64,000 nucleotides of DNA from Fonsecaea monophora. Lineage: Eukaryota > Ascomycota > Eurotiomycetes > Chaetothyriales > Herpotrichiellaceae. The notes under the pieces were generated by a model, which had not been told where the DNA came from, did not search any database, and saw nothing but the letters and a program-made list of their open reading frames with translations. A program made the position numbers and the translations under genes. Below are positions 10,522 to 24,300 of the stretch, piece by piece; position 1 is the first letter of the stretch, and each line of letters opens with the position of its first letter. The stretch is taken from positions 186,001-250,000 of the forward strand of contig NW_019173938.1 of the NCBI RefSeq assembly GCF_001642475.1. The letters run 5' to 3'.

Positions 10522-12912
10522 ATGAGCGGCCCCTACGACCACGGCATGAGTATGCCAATCCCTAATATACTGGACACAACCTATCCGATCTACGATGGCG
10601 CTTTCAACACAGCATACCCCCGGCTGTCCGGACCACCAACTCATTTCGACGGTGTTGCCTTCTGGTACAATCCCACCACCACTGAGCAACTTTACGACAG
10701 GCAGGCAAGTCTTCTCGGTGGTCGTCGTGGAGCAGCACCCCCCAATAGCATGGACTCTTCCGCTGTCAAACATCGTCGAACTCGCAGTGGTTGCTTTACC
10801 TGCCGCAGCAGGAGAGTGAAGGTACAATCCCGAACATTGCCCTGTTTAATACTCCCTCACTAATCCTTGATCAAGTGCGACGAGACGAGACCTGTCTGTG
10901 ACAGTATGTGATTCTTTCAATTGCTACAAAATCTGTTACTGACTCCTAACTCAGGGTGCAAGAAGGGTAATCGTGATTGCGAGTTTCCTCAGACGACCTC
11001 GTCATCGAAGCGATCCAAGCATGGCGACGGTCGTGGAACCAAGGACCAGGCTGCGAAGAATGAGATCAAAGACGAGAGCATGGCTGGGCTGCCCACAATA
11101 AAAGACGAAAGCGAGGAAGACGAATCTCCACCGTCCCCGGCAATGACACGCCCACCACCACTGCGAAGTGACAGCGGCCAATCCGTGACACGAAGCACAA
11201 AAGCCAAGAATGCGTCGGAGGTATCATCTGGCGTCAAAGATCAAACCAGTCCACAATCGAGCGACGTATCGGATAATCGCTCAAGAGACGATACACCAGC
11301 ATCGTCACTGCGCACACTTGGCAATTCTGCAGAAATGCAAGCGCGACAGGCAAAGATAAAGTCCTTGAAACCGGATCTCCAGAAGTATCTACAGTTCCAG
11401 CAGGAATACTTGACCTTTTATCACTACTTCTTCAAACTCGACCCTACGGACTTTGTGCATGCAGAATTTATCGACCTTGCTTTGACTTATGAGCCACTTT
11501 TATATGCTGCCGTGGGCTTTGCGGCATACCACTACGAATTGAAGCAGCCTGAACCCAAGTTGTCGCATTTCCTAGGGTACCACAGCAGATCGCTATCGAT
11601 GCTTAGGAAATCGTTAGAAAAGCACACAAAGGTCACCGAAGCCACGCTGCTGACGGTCTTGCAATTGGCGACATTTGAAGAATACATTGGCGACTGGGTA
11701 AACCTGGTGGGACATCATCGCGCAGCCCTGACTATGGTGCGTGATCTTTATACACCCGGCACGATGATGGAGACGGATCTAGGGAGACGGATCTTCAGCT
11801 GGACCGCTCGTTTGGATGTCATTGTGGGTCTCATGGCGGGCAACGAGACACGACTGGACCGTCAATGGTTCGAGGCAAATGCGGCGTGGTACCACGGTCA
11901 AGTCGAGAGTGACCCAGAGATCGACGTCGATATCGAGAATACCATGGCGTATTTCGTGTCATCAAATCGACTGATCGGCATGGACATGGCTGCCTTATTC
12001 GCCAAGTTTGCCAAGCGAGAAATCAGCGTGGAAACGTTTTGCGCAGAAAACAGCGAGATCGTTGGCAGAGTCGAGGCCATGAAACGCCAGATTGAGTTGT
12101 TCAACGACGAATACTACCGGGTCCAAGAATTTCCGGTGGAGAAGAGTCGACCTTTGGCCGAAGACGACATTGTGAATCCTTATGTACCAGGAGGTCTCTT
12201 CAAAGACGCTCTCTGGCCGCTGAACTTTATGTGGATCGACTGGTACAGCATTGAACTGTTGCAGAGATACCAGACTGCAATGATGCTTCAGCAACCCATG
12301 CCTCCTGAACTCGAGCAGATAAGTCTGGAACAATGTCGAATTTATGAGGCTATGGAGCGGTGGCCGGACGCCCCCAATGGATCTATCTTGGGAGCCCATG
12401 CACCTCTGGGTCTTGCTTCAGTTTTCCTCAAGAAAGACGCTAGACACGTCATGTGGGTGAGAAAAAAGTTCGCCGCAGTGGAAAGACAGGGCTACATCTT
12501 CCCCCCATCGTTTCGAGAAAAGATGGCTCAGATGTGGGGTCTCACGCGCGACGAGGTTGGCGAAAACGAGGCTGTGGAAAATTGGTGGCTACCCAACGAC
12601 GAAGGGAACATTCCCATGTTAAAGGAGATCCGCAAAGTGGTAACGGAAAGGCACGCAAGTGACACGATCACCAGCATGGAGTCTGTTGCCAGCGTCCGAG
12701 ATTTGAAGGCCATCTTCGAGAAGCTAGATCTTCGGACTCAGTCGGTTGCAAAATCAATGGGCAGTGACGGCCAATTCAGTCCACAAAGTGACACCAGCGG
12801 ACCCATCAGTGACCGCGGAAGCAACCCCAGCTTCAGTCCCACCAACATGAACTTTGCGGATGCGGTAAAAGGGAGCATATCAGGAGCCGTGCAAGAAGGA
12901 GGGGGTCTCTGA
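10522..12912 (+). CDS. Zn2Cys6 (fungal C6) transcription factor
   Basis: DNA-binding regulator of 761 residues. Exons are 10522-10821, 10876-10903 and 10955-12912; introns are 10822-10875 (54 nt) and 10904-10954 (51 nt). Both introns interrupt the zinc cluster, and splicing gives C91-x2-C94-x6-C101-x6-C108-x2-C111-x6-C118, a perfect binuclear zinc cluster preceded by basic KHRRTRSG. A Ser/Lys-rich linker (120-260) leads to a helical region (about 270-660: LQFQQEYLTFYHYFFKL, then LLYAAVGFAAYHYE) resembling the Fungal_trans_2 regulatory domain. The C-terminal 80 residues are Ser-rich. Start at 10522 (MSGPYDHG) preferred; ATG 10477 would add 15 residues. Target genes cannot be inferred. It stands alone between two roughly 4.5 kb gene-free stretches. 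Confidence 0.9.
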
Positions 12913-15900
12913 AACGAAGAGCCACGCGAGCTCATATCGACGTCACGCGAAGACCATGAAAGCAATATGCGAGGCTTGCTAGGAGTCCTGCACGAACAGC
13001 AAATACTCCGATGCGCCAACAAGACGAGACGAGACGATGGACCCAAAAAAGCGAATGATCCAAAACTCGGGCTATCTGTCAGACGCTGGGTTCAAACGAG
13101 TCGGCTGCTTCGACATGGTCTTTTCGGACTTTCAAATTCTGGACATACAACCAAGGTGTCCGTGTACAAAGCTATCGAGTCGACGTGCAGGCCAGGGAGA
13201 TGACCCTTCAGTACGATCCTCCGACTTCATGATTGAGCGTATGACAAGACCAAACTGTCGACTCTGTCCCTCTCCACTCTATCCACCATTTGCCTTTTCC
13301 GGTGGCAAAGCTGTATTCTATTCTGTCGTGTCAAAGGGCTCGAACACATCTGCAAATGGTCAAGATCATGTTTAATACCAAGGTGCAGTACGACATTTTC
13401 ACAACTCTTTTCACTCGTGGAGGTGTTGCATATAGAAAAAGAACGAGGGGGAGAGAGATGGAGAAAGAGAAAGCCATACGAGGTTTACTATACCAGCCAC
13501 CAAAGAACTGGCGTCGTGCTCTAGGCTATTATTCACCACGCCTATCGAGCCCAGATACAATGTTTTTTTTCTTCTTAGGCATCAAAAAAGAAAGAAAAGT
13601 AATAGATTAAAGGGAATTGGCCAGCCAGCCACATCACACACACACAACTCACGTCTACTCTTTAAGAGTCTGTCTCTACTCCTTCCCGCGCGCGGACATT
13701 AACGTGCACGCATGATACCCTGAAAATTGCAAGTATTGTACTTCGAAGTCCACGACGTGTATCGTCTCTCTTTTTCCCGAAACGCCCAAAACAATAACAA
13801 GGCCGAGGCGTCCTCGGGATGTCGAGTACTTACTACTCGTATTTTACTTCGAACGAGGTTCCAAATGTGCTGTAGGTACTGACAGGGTCGGAAGAACAAG
13901 CATGAACCCAGTCAACACATTAAAAATAAACACCCTGGAAAGAGAACAAACCATCAAGCAAACAAACAAACCATCAATCAGTCAATCACTCGGTCAGATA
14001 CATTTACCCTTGCTGACTCGTACTCCGAAGTTGTGATCAAGAGGTTGGCCCGCCCAATGATCACCCCTCCCCTCAGAGAAAAAAGGCGAATACGCTTCCC
14101 GTCCCGTTCTCACTCGGCACTCGCCGTCGTTCAACGGTCATCCTAAAAGAGCCCATGTCTCCGGGGTTATCAGCAGTGGAGTTTGAACATCTTGGAGTGG
14201 TCGCAAGGGAGGGGGGGTAGCTTTTTTCTTTTCGAGCCTGGCCACTTGCTTTTTGACCCAAAAATCTTGTGGTGGACTGAGTTGGGGGGGTTGACCAAGG
14301 CCCTTGGTCCCCCCCAAGAAGGCCTTTCGATTGTAATACCCGGCCCATCATCGATGCAGTTGAATTGCTGTGGAGAGGGAGAAACACAAAACTCCCAAAA
14401 AGCGCCCTATTTTTTTTTTTCCTTCTTTGTGAAGGAGGGGGAAAGTTTGACCCAAATGGCTTACTTTCGTGGATGTTGGGCACGTACCTCTTACATACCC
14501 GCTACCGGCATTTGCACTTGTACAGAAACTTTCCGTGGTACTCGCTGGGCGAGTGTCCTAGTCCTAGAGAACTGACTTGCATTTTCTTGTTTTATCTTCA
14601 GACGCTCTTGTTGTCAGTCGTTTTCCGAAACGGGCCTCCCTCAATCGTTGTCCTCGGAGTCGCAAGTCTTCTGAAACGGTCCACATGGGCGGATGAAAGT
14701 GTTTGTGGCTCGGGCTGGTTTTAAAGGTCCACATTAAGTTGCTGGCTTCGACTTTCCAGCTAAGCTCGACGGGAATAGGCTGGCTCCATCCACAAGCAAG
14801 GTACCGGGTGCGTGGTCTTCTCAGTTCTGTGTCACCTGTAGCGGCGGCCATAGTGGATATCGCACCAAGTCCAGTCTCCGTCTGAAAGTTTACTTCCCAT
14901 TCGTGTCGGAGGGTGTACACTCAGTCCCGAAGCTCGACCAAAATGAGAAATGAATACGAGGTTTATGCAGAGGCTCGGAAAACCCGGACTCATTTGGCCT
15001 TTGCAACCGCCGCAACAAAGCCGAACTGTCCTTGGAGCTGCAGGGTAGTCACACGGGATGCTTCATCCAGTCTAGCCTCGTGAAGTCTGAAAGCAAGAAG
15101 CCCTGACATACCTCATCCCCCCCTTGAGGTGTAGGATACGGCGGCATTGGAAAGATAAAGAGAGCAGGCGTCGTGCCTTTGGATAGCATAGTGTTTGTGA
15201 GTATGGCGTGGCCCATGTAGTTGCCTTGGCTGGCGGCGCTCGCACAAGATTCGACGCGTTACCATTTGTATGTTTGAGTATTTGGAGGGAGCACTACCGT
15301 CATGGTGCCGCCTCTTGTTAGCGTGCCGGCCCGGGTTGTTGGCAATAGTGGTTGACATTAACATAGCAACCCTGCGGTCGGTATGTAGCTGTACCTTGCC
15401 CTTGCTGCCATTCTGTCGTGATTTAGGGTTCGAAACTGCTTGGGAGAACTTTCACTTGTCTCCCACGGGTAGTGCGGACTGTCATCCACCATCGCAGACT
15501 CTGTTGTCTAACCACGCAGGGGGGGGCCGAGCAAGCCCAACCTTCTCTTCAGTAGAGGACCTATACAAAATGGTGTACGACTGACCGGGATCGGCGGGGG
15601 TCCGACCGCTTTGAAGCCCCCCAGGGCTTGCCCATTGTCGCATCGTACACTCGCATGGCAAACGGCCACAGGGTGGGATCCGCCATTCAGTTCCAATCAG
15701 CTGCGTCTCCCGAACTGCGCCAAGCTCGACGACCAGAGAATATGAGTTTAGTGTTGAAGCTTGCAATAGCAGCTAAAAGGATACACTTCCCAGAAAACCA
15801 CCACCATTCTAGCCTGGAGTAGTTGGGTCTTGCAATGAAGTGTTGTCTCCCGTACATCTAGCATACGCTGGGGGTGGTCCAGTCAGGAGACCACTGCCAC

Positions 15901-17366
15901 GAACGAGCCATCATCCAGACGGTATATTGCTTGTTTTCATTGGAGGTGTACTCGATACCTCAATCCCTGTTGTGGGTAGAACATGTCCATCCTGCCCAAG
16001 ACAGTGACGGTCCGTCCACGAAAATCTGCTGCGGATAGCGTACATTACCTGATAAAGAGCCAGTGTAAATCCTTGTGGTAACCGAAAAGCATGAAGGAAG
16101 CCTCTCGTGGTGACATTAGAGGAAGAGAATGTGTGAAGATCCCCACACGCTGCAAAAGGCTGTCGGATGCAGGCTAGTCTAACCTGCAGTGGTGGGGTTG
16201 ATTTGGCCATACATTGGGAGACGGAGGATGTCCGGCTCCAGTACTCTGAGAGCTCGATTCTTCGAGGGATTGTCGCGCGTCCAACTTCGCCTGCACCAAG
16301 ATCTACTGGCCCAAGAGTCATCATCATCGCCGTGGCCTTGGTGGTTGCCCCTTAGTCGTCAATGTTTGATCCCAGTTCTCCAGGAAGCCAAAGGAAGGAA
16401 TGCAAGGTCCAGCTGGACATACTCGTGAGATGGATCGACGACAGGGTTGGTGGCGACTCTCCCCGCGCCGAGAAGAGCCATGAGGAAAGAGAAAATCAGG
16501 TGGGGGGCCATGCAGTTCGCTGAATCCTTGGGGGCAATAATCTTGTCAACTAGCATGAGCCACAAAAGGTCATTTAGGCATAGATAGATCTGCTGGGTTT
16601 TCTCCTTGTTGGCTTTTCGCCGACTGCAAGGTTTGTAATTGACACAATGCCATGGGGTTTCTGAGAATACGAGACAGGGAATGGCAACGCGTGTGTGGAT
16701 AGCTGCTGGCTAGAGATAACAGCGATCGTAAAACAAAGAGTCTCGGAGGCTAGAGCGATTTGAGGACAATTATCGTGAACATGACGAGCAGAAGTGAAGG
16801 GATTCTAACAATCCGGCAATATTGCGATTGGGCCTTAAAGCTATTGTTATTCGATAGGACTGAACGTCCATTTTCTGTCGAGTAATGCCTCCTCTTTTCC
16901 TAGGGCAATGCCATCCAGCAAAGGCTTACGGTATGATTCTGATTGTAGTGATCCTTTGGGGACCAACGATTGGTGCAACAAAAACACTCGGTAGTGTCCA
17001 CAGTGAATTCATTTGGTACCGGACAGCAACTTCACAGGCGCAAAGATGTTGTTGCCTGCCGGGTCTAATGGACATGAAGGACACAAAGAGCATCAGCCAC
17101 GCCACTAATGAAGGAGAGTGTGAAACGTGGGAAAGGACTAAGCATCCAGGCATCTGTGCTTCTCTCGCTTCGTCCCCTGGCGCAGCTGCGGAATGAAATT
17201 CGGGTTGTGATCGGCGCACTTTCCCCATTCGGGTGCGCAATAAATATTTTTCCACCGCGCAATGCGACCAACACGATCGGAATGGGTACTGTGAGAACTC
17301 ACTTTGCCTTCACCAACTAACTTCTCTTCTCAAGTATCTCACCACAGAAGTCTCAGTTCCTGAGTC
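12913..17366. other. 4.45 kb gene-free region downstream of Zn2Cys6 gene
   Basis: No supported coding region on either strand. It holds several homopolymer runs (G7 at 14212-14218, T10 near 14410) and a long GC-rich imperfect inverted repeat at 14282-14317. The last few hundred bases should contain the promoter of the poly(A) polymerase gene at 17367. Confidence 0.5.
14282..14317. repeat. Imperfect GC-rich inverted repeat (hairpin)
   Basis: The arm 14282-14300 (TT, seven G, then TTGACCAAGG) is matched by 14302-14317 (CCTTGGT, seven C, AA) around the core ACCAAGGCCCTTGGT. Sixteen bases pair with a 3-nt bulge and a one-base centre. The G run could alternatively form part of a four-stranded structure. 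Function unknown. Confidence 0.7.
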
Positions 17367-19733
17367 ATGGACTCGTATCGCCCTTCTAGTGACGATCATC
17401 GGCCTTATCGAGATAGCGATTCTTACCGGCCCCGTCGCTATGACCCTCCGCCCCCGCCTCGACCTCCAGCGAACAGCGGCAGCGGCATGTACTACTTCCA
17501 AGGCTCGCTCAACTCACGCGACAGAGATCCGCCGGCACCCTCTGGCTATCGCTCAAGATCTGAGTATCATGGTGCGCGGTCGCAGCCCCGACGAGACCAA
17601 GCTCGCAGACCTCCGCCGGCTTTTCGTAAGACAGCGGCAGACAGGCCTTTGCTGAGACTTCGCCATGACGACTCGACAGATCCCTCCCTCGAAGATCCCA
17701 ACTCGACCTCCAAGTCCAAGTTTCGCAACGTTGACGAACTCACTGATAGTGAAGAAGAGGAAATGGCGCAATCCGACGAAGACGAAGAGGTGGATCGGCG
17801 AGCGAACAAACGTGCCCGAGTAAATGGACCCGAATCTACTGCCATGCTTGCGCCGCCAAAATGGTCAAATCCTGATCCATACACCTCGCTCCCTCCTCAG
17901 ACAGAGGCACCTGCTAAACGCATTGATGTCGTCAAACTCATCCGGAAAGCTCGCATCGACGGCACCCGTAGTCTCGTAAACGTCAACCTAGCCCACGACT
18001 TCATCTCCTTTGATAGCGAAGAACAAACTCCAGGTGAAAAGTCGGAATCTCCGGCACCTCGCTCAGAACTTCCACTGGCGTCCAAGGCATCGGCCCCTCG
18101 AGGAGAGATCAAGACCACTGTTATAGGCAAGAGAAAGCGAGGAGCCTCTCTGGGTGAAGAAGTACCGCTGCCACGGTCTGACAACCAAATTTATGCCGAT
18201 CGACATGTGCAGGAAGAGTGGAGAGCTACACCCGGGGTCGACACAACGCCGTGGCTGGCCTCTCATCCGCCTAGTGACATTCCTTTAGTCGCGTAAGTGA
18301 GCACGCATATTTTCCACTTCGCAACTAACCGGCACAGTTTCCACAAAGAGATCATTGACTTCTACGACTGGGTCAAACCGAAACCTCATGAGGAGGATGT
18401 CCGTGGCGATGTCTTTCGACGCTTGAATACCATCTTACAAAGTTTCACATATGGGGAACTGAGAGCCTTCGGGTCTTATGCTGCCGGCTTGTACTTGCCC
18501 ACCGGAGATATGGACCTGGTCTACCTCACTCGCAACTTCAGACCTGGCCGATTCTCTCAAGACGATTCGAGGCGACTCGTCTACGACTGTGCCAGATTTC
18601 TCAGGACAAGGAACATCGCCGAAGGACTCGTGGTACCTATCCCCAGGGCCAAAGTACCCATCATCAAGTTCGTGGATAGAGTCAGCGGCCTCAAGATTGA
18701 CCTCTCTTTCGACAATGACACCGGTGTTGTTGCTATTGACACATTCCACAAGTGGAAGCAGGAATATCCGGTTATGCCAATGATCGTGTCAGTGGTGAAG
18801 CAGTATTTGATGATACGAGGGTTGAATGATGTTTCAACCGGTGGTTTGGGTGGCTTTTCAACTATCTGCTTGGTCACCAGCCTGCTCCAGCATTTCCCAA
18901 CTCCTAGGCGGCCTATCAACCTTGGCGACGTCCTCCTGCAGTTTTTCAACTACTACGGAAACCTGTTCGACAAGGATGAGGTGGCTATCCGACTCGATCC
19001 GCCCGGATATCTGCACAAGGTAGTTTCGCCCGTCCTGTTTCGTTCCTACTAACAAAGAATTCCAGGCATCTCACCGACCTCGATTCGATGAAAGAGAATC
19101 AAGACGACTTACTATCATTGATCCACATCGCGCGGACAACAACATCTCAGGTGGAACCAAAGAAATCGATAAGATCTTCAAATGTTTTTCCGAGGCATAC
19201 AAGGCGCTTATGAATCGACTCTGCGCGTACGAAAGACGAGATCCACGAGCTCCCCAGGGGAGCTTTTTGGAATGTCTCATTGGTGGCAACTTCACGTCTT
19301 ACGAGTCGCAACGAAAGAAACTGCTTGATCTTTTTTCATCGCCCGATGATACAAGATCTGTTGTGAAGAATGGAGGATACTCGTCTAGGGTGTCTCATCG
19401 ACCGGCAGTTGTCCACACGCATGGTAGACGGAACGTACGTTGATAGGTCCTGTTTTGCAGAGCAGGAAGCTTGACGTGTTCTAGGATCAGACGGACGAAT
19501 CTGGCGGCTCCGTGGAGAGAATACCTGCACCAACTAAGAAGCTAGGTAAAGGTGAAAGACGAGCGAAGCGCCTTAAAGACTTGCGACCCGACCTCGCGCC
19601 ATCGATACGGAATACTATTAGTCTCATTGATGCTTTGAAGATTGGAGGCTACAAAACACCACAAGAGATGGATAATGACCTCCAGATACGGGAAGCCGCA
19701 GCGGCCAAGATCGCAGCGGCCAAGGTCCAGTGA
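17367..19733 (+). CDS. trf4: Non-canonical poly(A) polymerase, Trf4/Cid14 type
   Basis: Likely catalytic subunit of a TRAMP-like nuclear complex that adds short poly(A) tails to aberrant RNAs for exosome decay. It has 741 residues in four exons: 17367-18292, 18338-19019, 19066-19434 and 19485-19733; introns are 45, 46 and 50 nt. The N-terminal 300 residues are Arg/Pro-rich, then acidic (DSEEEEMAQSDEDEE), with nuclear signals. The nucleotidyltransferase motif is G354-S355 with LPTGDMDLVYL, catalytic Asp366 and Asp368; the third Asp is D430 in LKIDLSF. The PAP-associated domain follows (GGLGGFSTICLV, then LGDVLLQFFNYYGNLFD). A basic C-terminus (KKLGKGERRAKRLKDL) may bind RNA. The start is the first ATG, shortly after a TCTCAAG leader; exon continuity supports all joins. 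Confidence 0.92.
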
Positions 19734-21311
19734 TATCAAGAGCATTTGTCAGTCGAATCACTCTTACGAGTTATCTATCACAAGCTGGCACCATTGGATT
19801 CGGACCGTGTCTCGAAGATTGCAAGTTGTCTGACAACTGATGTTGCATATTGACAGTGACAGTGCCTTCAGAGCTCTGCGTCTCAGAGTTCCTGCCTCGA
19901 ATCGCACCCACTTGAAAAATGCCAGCAATGGTTTCTTCCTTCCATACTAACATAAACCATGGATTCAGAGACTGCTGACAAGTTTATAGACTGTTGTTAT
20001 CCTACAACGGCTGGTGCCTCCTGAGTTAGATCGGGCACGAGGTGTCATGAAGACCATGGATGATCTTCTCTATCTTTTCCTTTCTAGTCCTTGGCTCCTG
20101 CGTGATCACCTGTGCTGTGAAGGGGTAGCCATTCGCGCGTTCCGAGGGAGGATTGGAACAGTATCAGGGGCTTGTATAGCGTCCACTACCGAACCTACTA
20201 ACCAAGAATCAACCTACTGAGAGGAGGAAAACGCGTGACACCCCAAGCTCCACGGCACGAGAGACCAGACGCCAACTGGTTCAAGGTCCCCTCAAGTGCA
20301 AGGCGGCTTTTGCCACGCAAGTGGTGCCTATCAGTGCTCTTCAGCTCTGCCCTGCCGCCCCTTTTCTCATTGTCAAAGTGCTTTATGCACTATGGCGGAG
20401 AGGAAACCCCGGTGGCAGACCAATATATTGGCATCGGTGTCCTGGTGCTGCATGGTCTCATGATTTTGAGGATGGTACTTGGTACTCTTGGAGGCAGTCA
20501 TGGGGGGCGAGGTGCAAGGCTGACAGAGTAACTTCGGTGGTCGCTGATGGGTGGCTGAGGAGGGGCTGCAATTGATTCCAAGACTGGTCGTGAATGACTC
20601 CTTCTGTTGCTCAACCTCTCGTTGAATACCGATCTCCTATATATTATCGGCCTTCTGAACAAGGCTTGGGTAGCAAATGAAAGAAACAGAGAGTGTCGAA
20701 AGAAGTTCTCTTGATATGCAATGAACATGGAGCAAGACATATCGAACGACGAGTTGCACTACACCGCCCGGTTGGGTCGACAGGAAAGTAGAGACCGGTA
20801 AGGCGTTGTCTGCCTTTTTACATACGAGAACGACTACAGTGCTACCCAAAATAGATACGTAGAGGGCGAGACAGCGGTACCTAGAGAGGATAGGGGAAGT
20901 TAAGCATCTGGGCTCTTCTGGGTTGATGTGGTAGGTTATTCTAGGCCTGTCTGCACCCAAGAAACCGCTTCAACGAGTTTAATAGGGGGCTTAGGGGGCC
21001 ATACCACGCCTACTGTACCTGGTTGGGGACTATTCTGGCACTCTGGGTCACTCACCCGCTGCTCCGCCGCCAAGCACAAGCGCAGGCACCCTGCCAGCCT
21101 GACTTTCACTAGTCTCCGCATGCATGTTCAGCGGCGGAACATCGACATGGGAATTCCTGCCTCCCCTCATGTAGAGCAGAGCAAAAAGTCACTCGAAGCA
21201 TGGAATAGGCCAACATTTCGTCCTCGACAACACCTCACAGCGGACACACATTAGCATCTCCATCCGCAACATCGCGTCCAGAGGTCATCCTGCGGACCAT
21301 GTTCCTGCACT
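19734..21311. other. Intergenic, upstream of TOR
   Basis: No supported gene. The stretch should hold the TRF4 3' end and the TOR promoter and leader. Small open frames here show no domain or splice continuity. Confidence 0.55.
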
Positions 21312-24300
21312 ATGGCGTCGTCGCAAGGTCCCGTTCCAGACCCCAGCGAACGCATCTTCGTTGATCTACGAAGCAAGAATGACGAAATCAAAAGCAAGGC
21401 TGCAGCAGAGCTGCGTGACTTGATCACACTGCTCTCGAGAGGTCAGTCTCATTCCCGGTCTCGCCTCTTGATTTACTGACCTGTTTTTCATAGAATGGTC
21501 CCCCGAACGATTCAGCGCATTCTACGACAGAGTGACCACCCGCATCAGCAACCTCATTGTGCAGGCACCAGACCCGAGTGATAAAGTCGGAGGAGTCCTG
21601 GCCCTGGACCGACTTATAGACTGCGAGGCAATAGATCCTGCCCAGAAGGCTTCAAAATACTCCAATTACTTGCGGGCAGCGTTGAAGAGCAATGACTACA
21701 GTGTGTTGGATGCGGCCAGTCGGGCGCTGGGCCACCTGGCTCGACCTGGGGGGGCATACACAGCAGAGCTTGTCGAAGCCGAGATGACTTCGGCCTTTGA
21801 ATGGTTACAGCCAGAAAGCAAACAAGAAAGCCGCAAACTGGCAGCCGTGCTTCTCATCCGCGAGCTGGCCAAAAACTCCCCAACCCTTGTATACGGCTTC
21901 ATCCCCCAGATTTTCGAGCTGATCTGGAATGCCCTGCGAGACCCTAAAGACCTCATCCGCCGGATCGCCGCCCAGTCTGTCAGCGCATGCTTTGGTGTCA
22001 TGGTTGCAAGAGACACGCAGTTTCAAAATCATTGGTTTGCCAAAATATACTCCAAGACCCTCGAGGGCTTCCGTCCAAACACCTCTGTTGATGAGACGCT
22101 CGGTTCTCTCTTGATCTTGAATGAACTGCTTCAACAAGGGAATATGTTCATGCACGACTTCTACAGAAACGCCTGCGAAACTGTGCTCCGGCTGAAGGAC
22201 CACCGCGACCCCAGGATTCGTACCCAGATTGTACAGATCATTCCAGTCCTGGCCGAGTACGCCCCTCTCGAGTTCATCAACAACTACTTGCACAAGTTCA
22301 TGATCTACCTCCAAGCACAGCTCAAGCGGGAGAAGGAACGCAACCAAGCATTTATCGCCATTGGCCAGATTGCCGATGCCGTCGGTAGTGCCATTGCCCA
22401 ATATCTTGATGGCATCATTCTCTACATCCGGGAATCGCTGAGTGCAAAGACCAAGAATCGAGCGGCAGTTGATGAGGGCCCGATGTTCAAGTGTATCAGC
22501 ATGCTTGCAGGAGCGGTCGGCCAGACACTTAGCAAGTATATGGAGGCTCTCCTAGATCCGATCTTCGCTTGTGGTCTTACCGAACCCATGGAACAGGCTC
22601 TTGAGGATATGGCGCACCACATCCCACCAATTCGGGCGACCATCCAGGACAAATTGCTAGATCTTCTGAGTCTGATACTGGTGCGAACTCCTTACAGACC
22701 TCTGGGCTGCCCACCAAATTCTTCGCCGCCCCTGCCGTCATTTGCAAAGGACTATGGAGGCATGCCCGCCGAACACAGCCCTTATGAGATTACGCTAGCT
22801 CTCAAGACCTTGGGAAAGTTCGACTTCTCAGGTCACATACTTAACGAGTTCGTCAGGGACGTCACACTTCGCTACGCAACTAATGACAACCCGGACATTC
22901 GACGTGCAGCTGCACTCACTTGCTGCCAGCTGTTCATGCAGGACCCTATCCTTCATCAGACCAGCAACAATGCTATCCAGGTCGTTGGTGAGGTAGTGGA
23001 TAAACTCTTGACTGTTGCAGTTGGTGATCCCGACGCCGACATACGAGTGACTGTCCTTCGAGCCCTGGATCGAAAGTTCGACAAGCATTTGGCCCGGCCA
23101 GAAAACATCCGCTGTCTGTTCTTGGCCGTAAACGACGAGGTCTTCCCTGTTCGTGAGGCAGCCATCGAAATCATTGGCAGGTTGACGACAGTCAACCCGG
23201 CTTATGTGTTTCCGCCTCTACGAAAACTTTTGGTCAATCTGCTCACTGGTCTCGGCTACTCTAATACAGCAAAGCAAAAGGAGGAGTGCGCCCGTCTGAT
23301 CAGCTTGTTTGTCTCGAATGCTACTTCTCTCGTGAGGACTTACGTGGAAGCCATGGTTTCTGCTCTTCTACCTAAAGCGACCGATACGAACCCAGGGGTC
23401 GCTTCGACAACCATTAAGGCCCTTGGAGATCTCACTTCTGTTGGTGGAGAGGAAATGGCTCAACATATTCCAGAGCTCATGCCCATCATCATCGATGCGC
23501 TGCAAGATCTCGGCTCACACGAGAAACGCGAAGCAGCCATGATGACCCTACGAGCCCTCGCAATCAATTCCCAATATGTGATTGATCCCTACCTGGATTA
23601 TCCCGAACTTCTTGGAATTCTCATCAACATAATCAAAACAGAAGCGCACGAAGAGCTAAGAACAGATGCTATCAAACTAGTCGGTGTCTTGGGTGCCTTG
23701 GATCCCTACAAATATCAGCAGCTCAGTGAATCGGTGGCAGAGAAACAAAGCAAGACAGAGACACAGCCAGTGTCTGATGTTGCTTTGATCATGCAAGGCT
23801 TGACGCCATCGAACGAGGAATTTTACCCTACGGTCGTGATCAATACACTCATGCAAACCATCCTGGCCGATCATACACTCGTTCAGTATCACAGTGCCGT
23901 GATCGATGCGGTTGTGACAATTTTCAAGACAATTGGCATGAAGTGCGTGCCATTCCTGGGTCAAATCATACCCGGGTTTCTCGGCGTCATTCGCAGCTCC
24001 CCTCCTCCTCGCCTGGAGTCGTATTTCAACCAACTTGCGGTTCTTGTCAACATTGTCCGTCAGCATATCCGTGCTTATTTGCACGATATCATCGAGGTCA
24101 TACGGGAATTCTGGAACGTATCAAGACAGGTCCAATCCACGATTTTATCCTTGATCGAGGCAATCTCCAAGTCTTTGGAAGGCGAATTCCGCCGATACCT
24201 GGCAGGACTGTTGCCGCTCATGCTGGGCGTGATCGAAAACGACACAGATCTGAGGAGAGAGTCTTCCATCCGCATCCTGCACACATTTCTTGTCTTCGGC

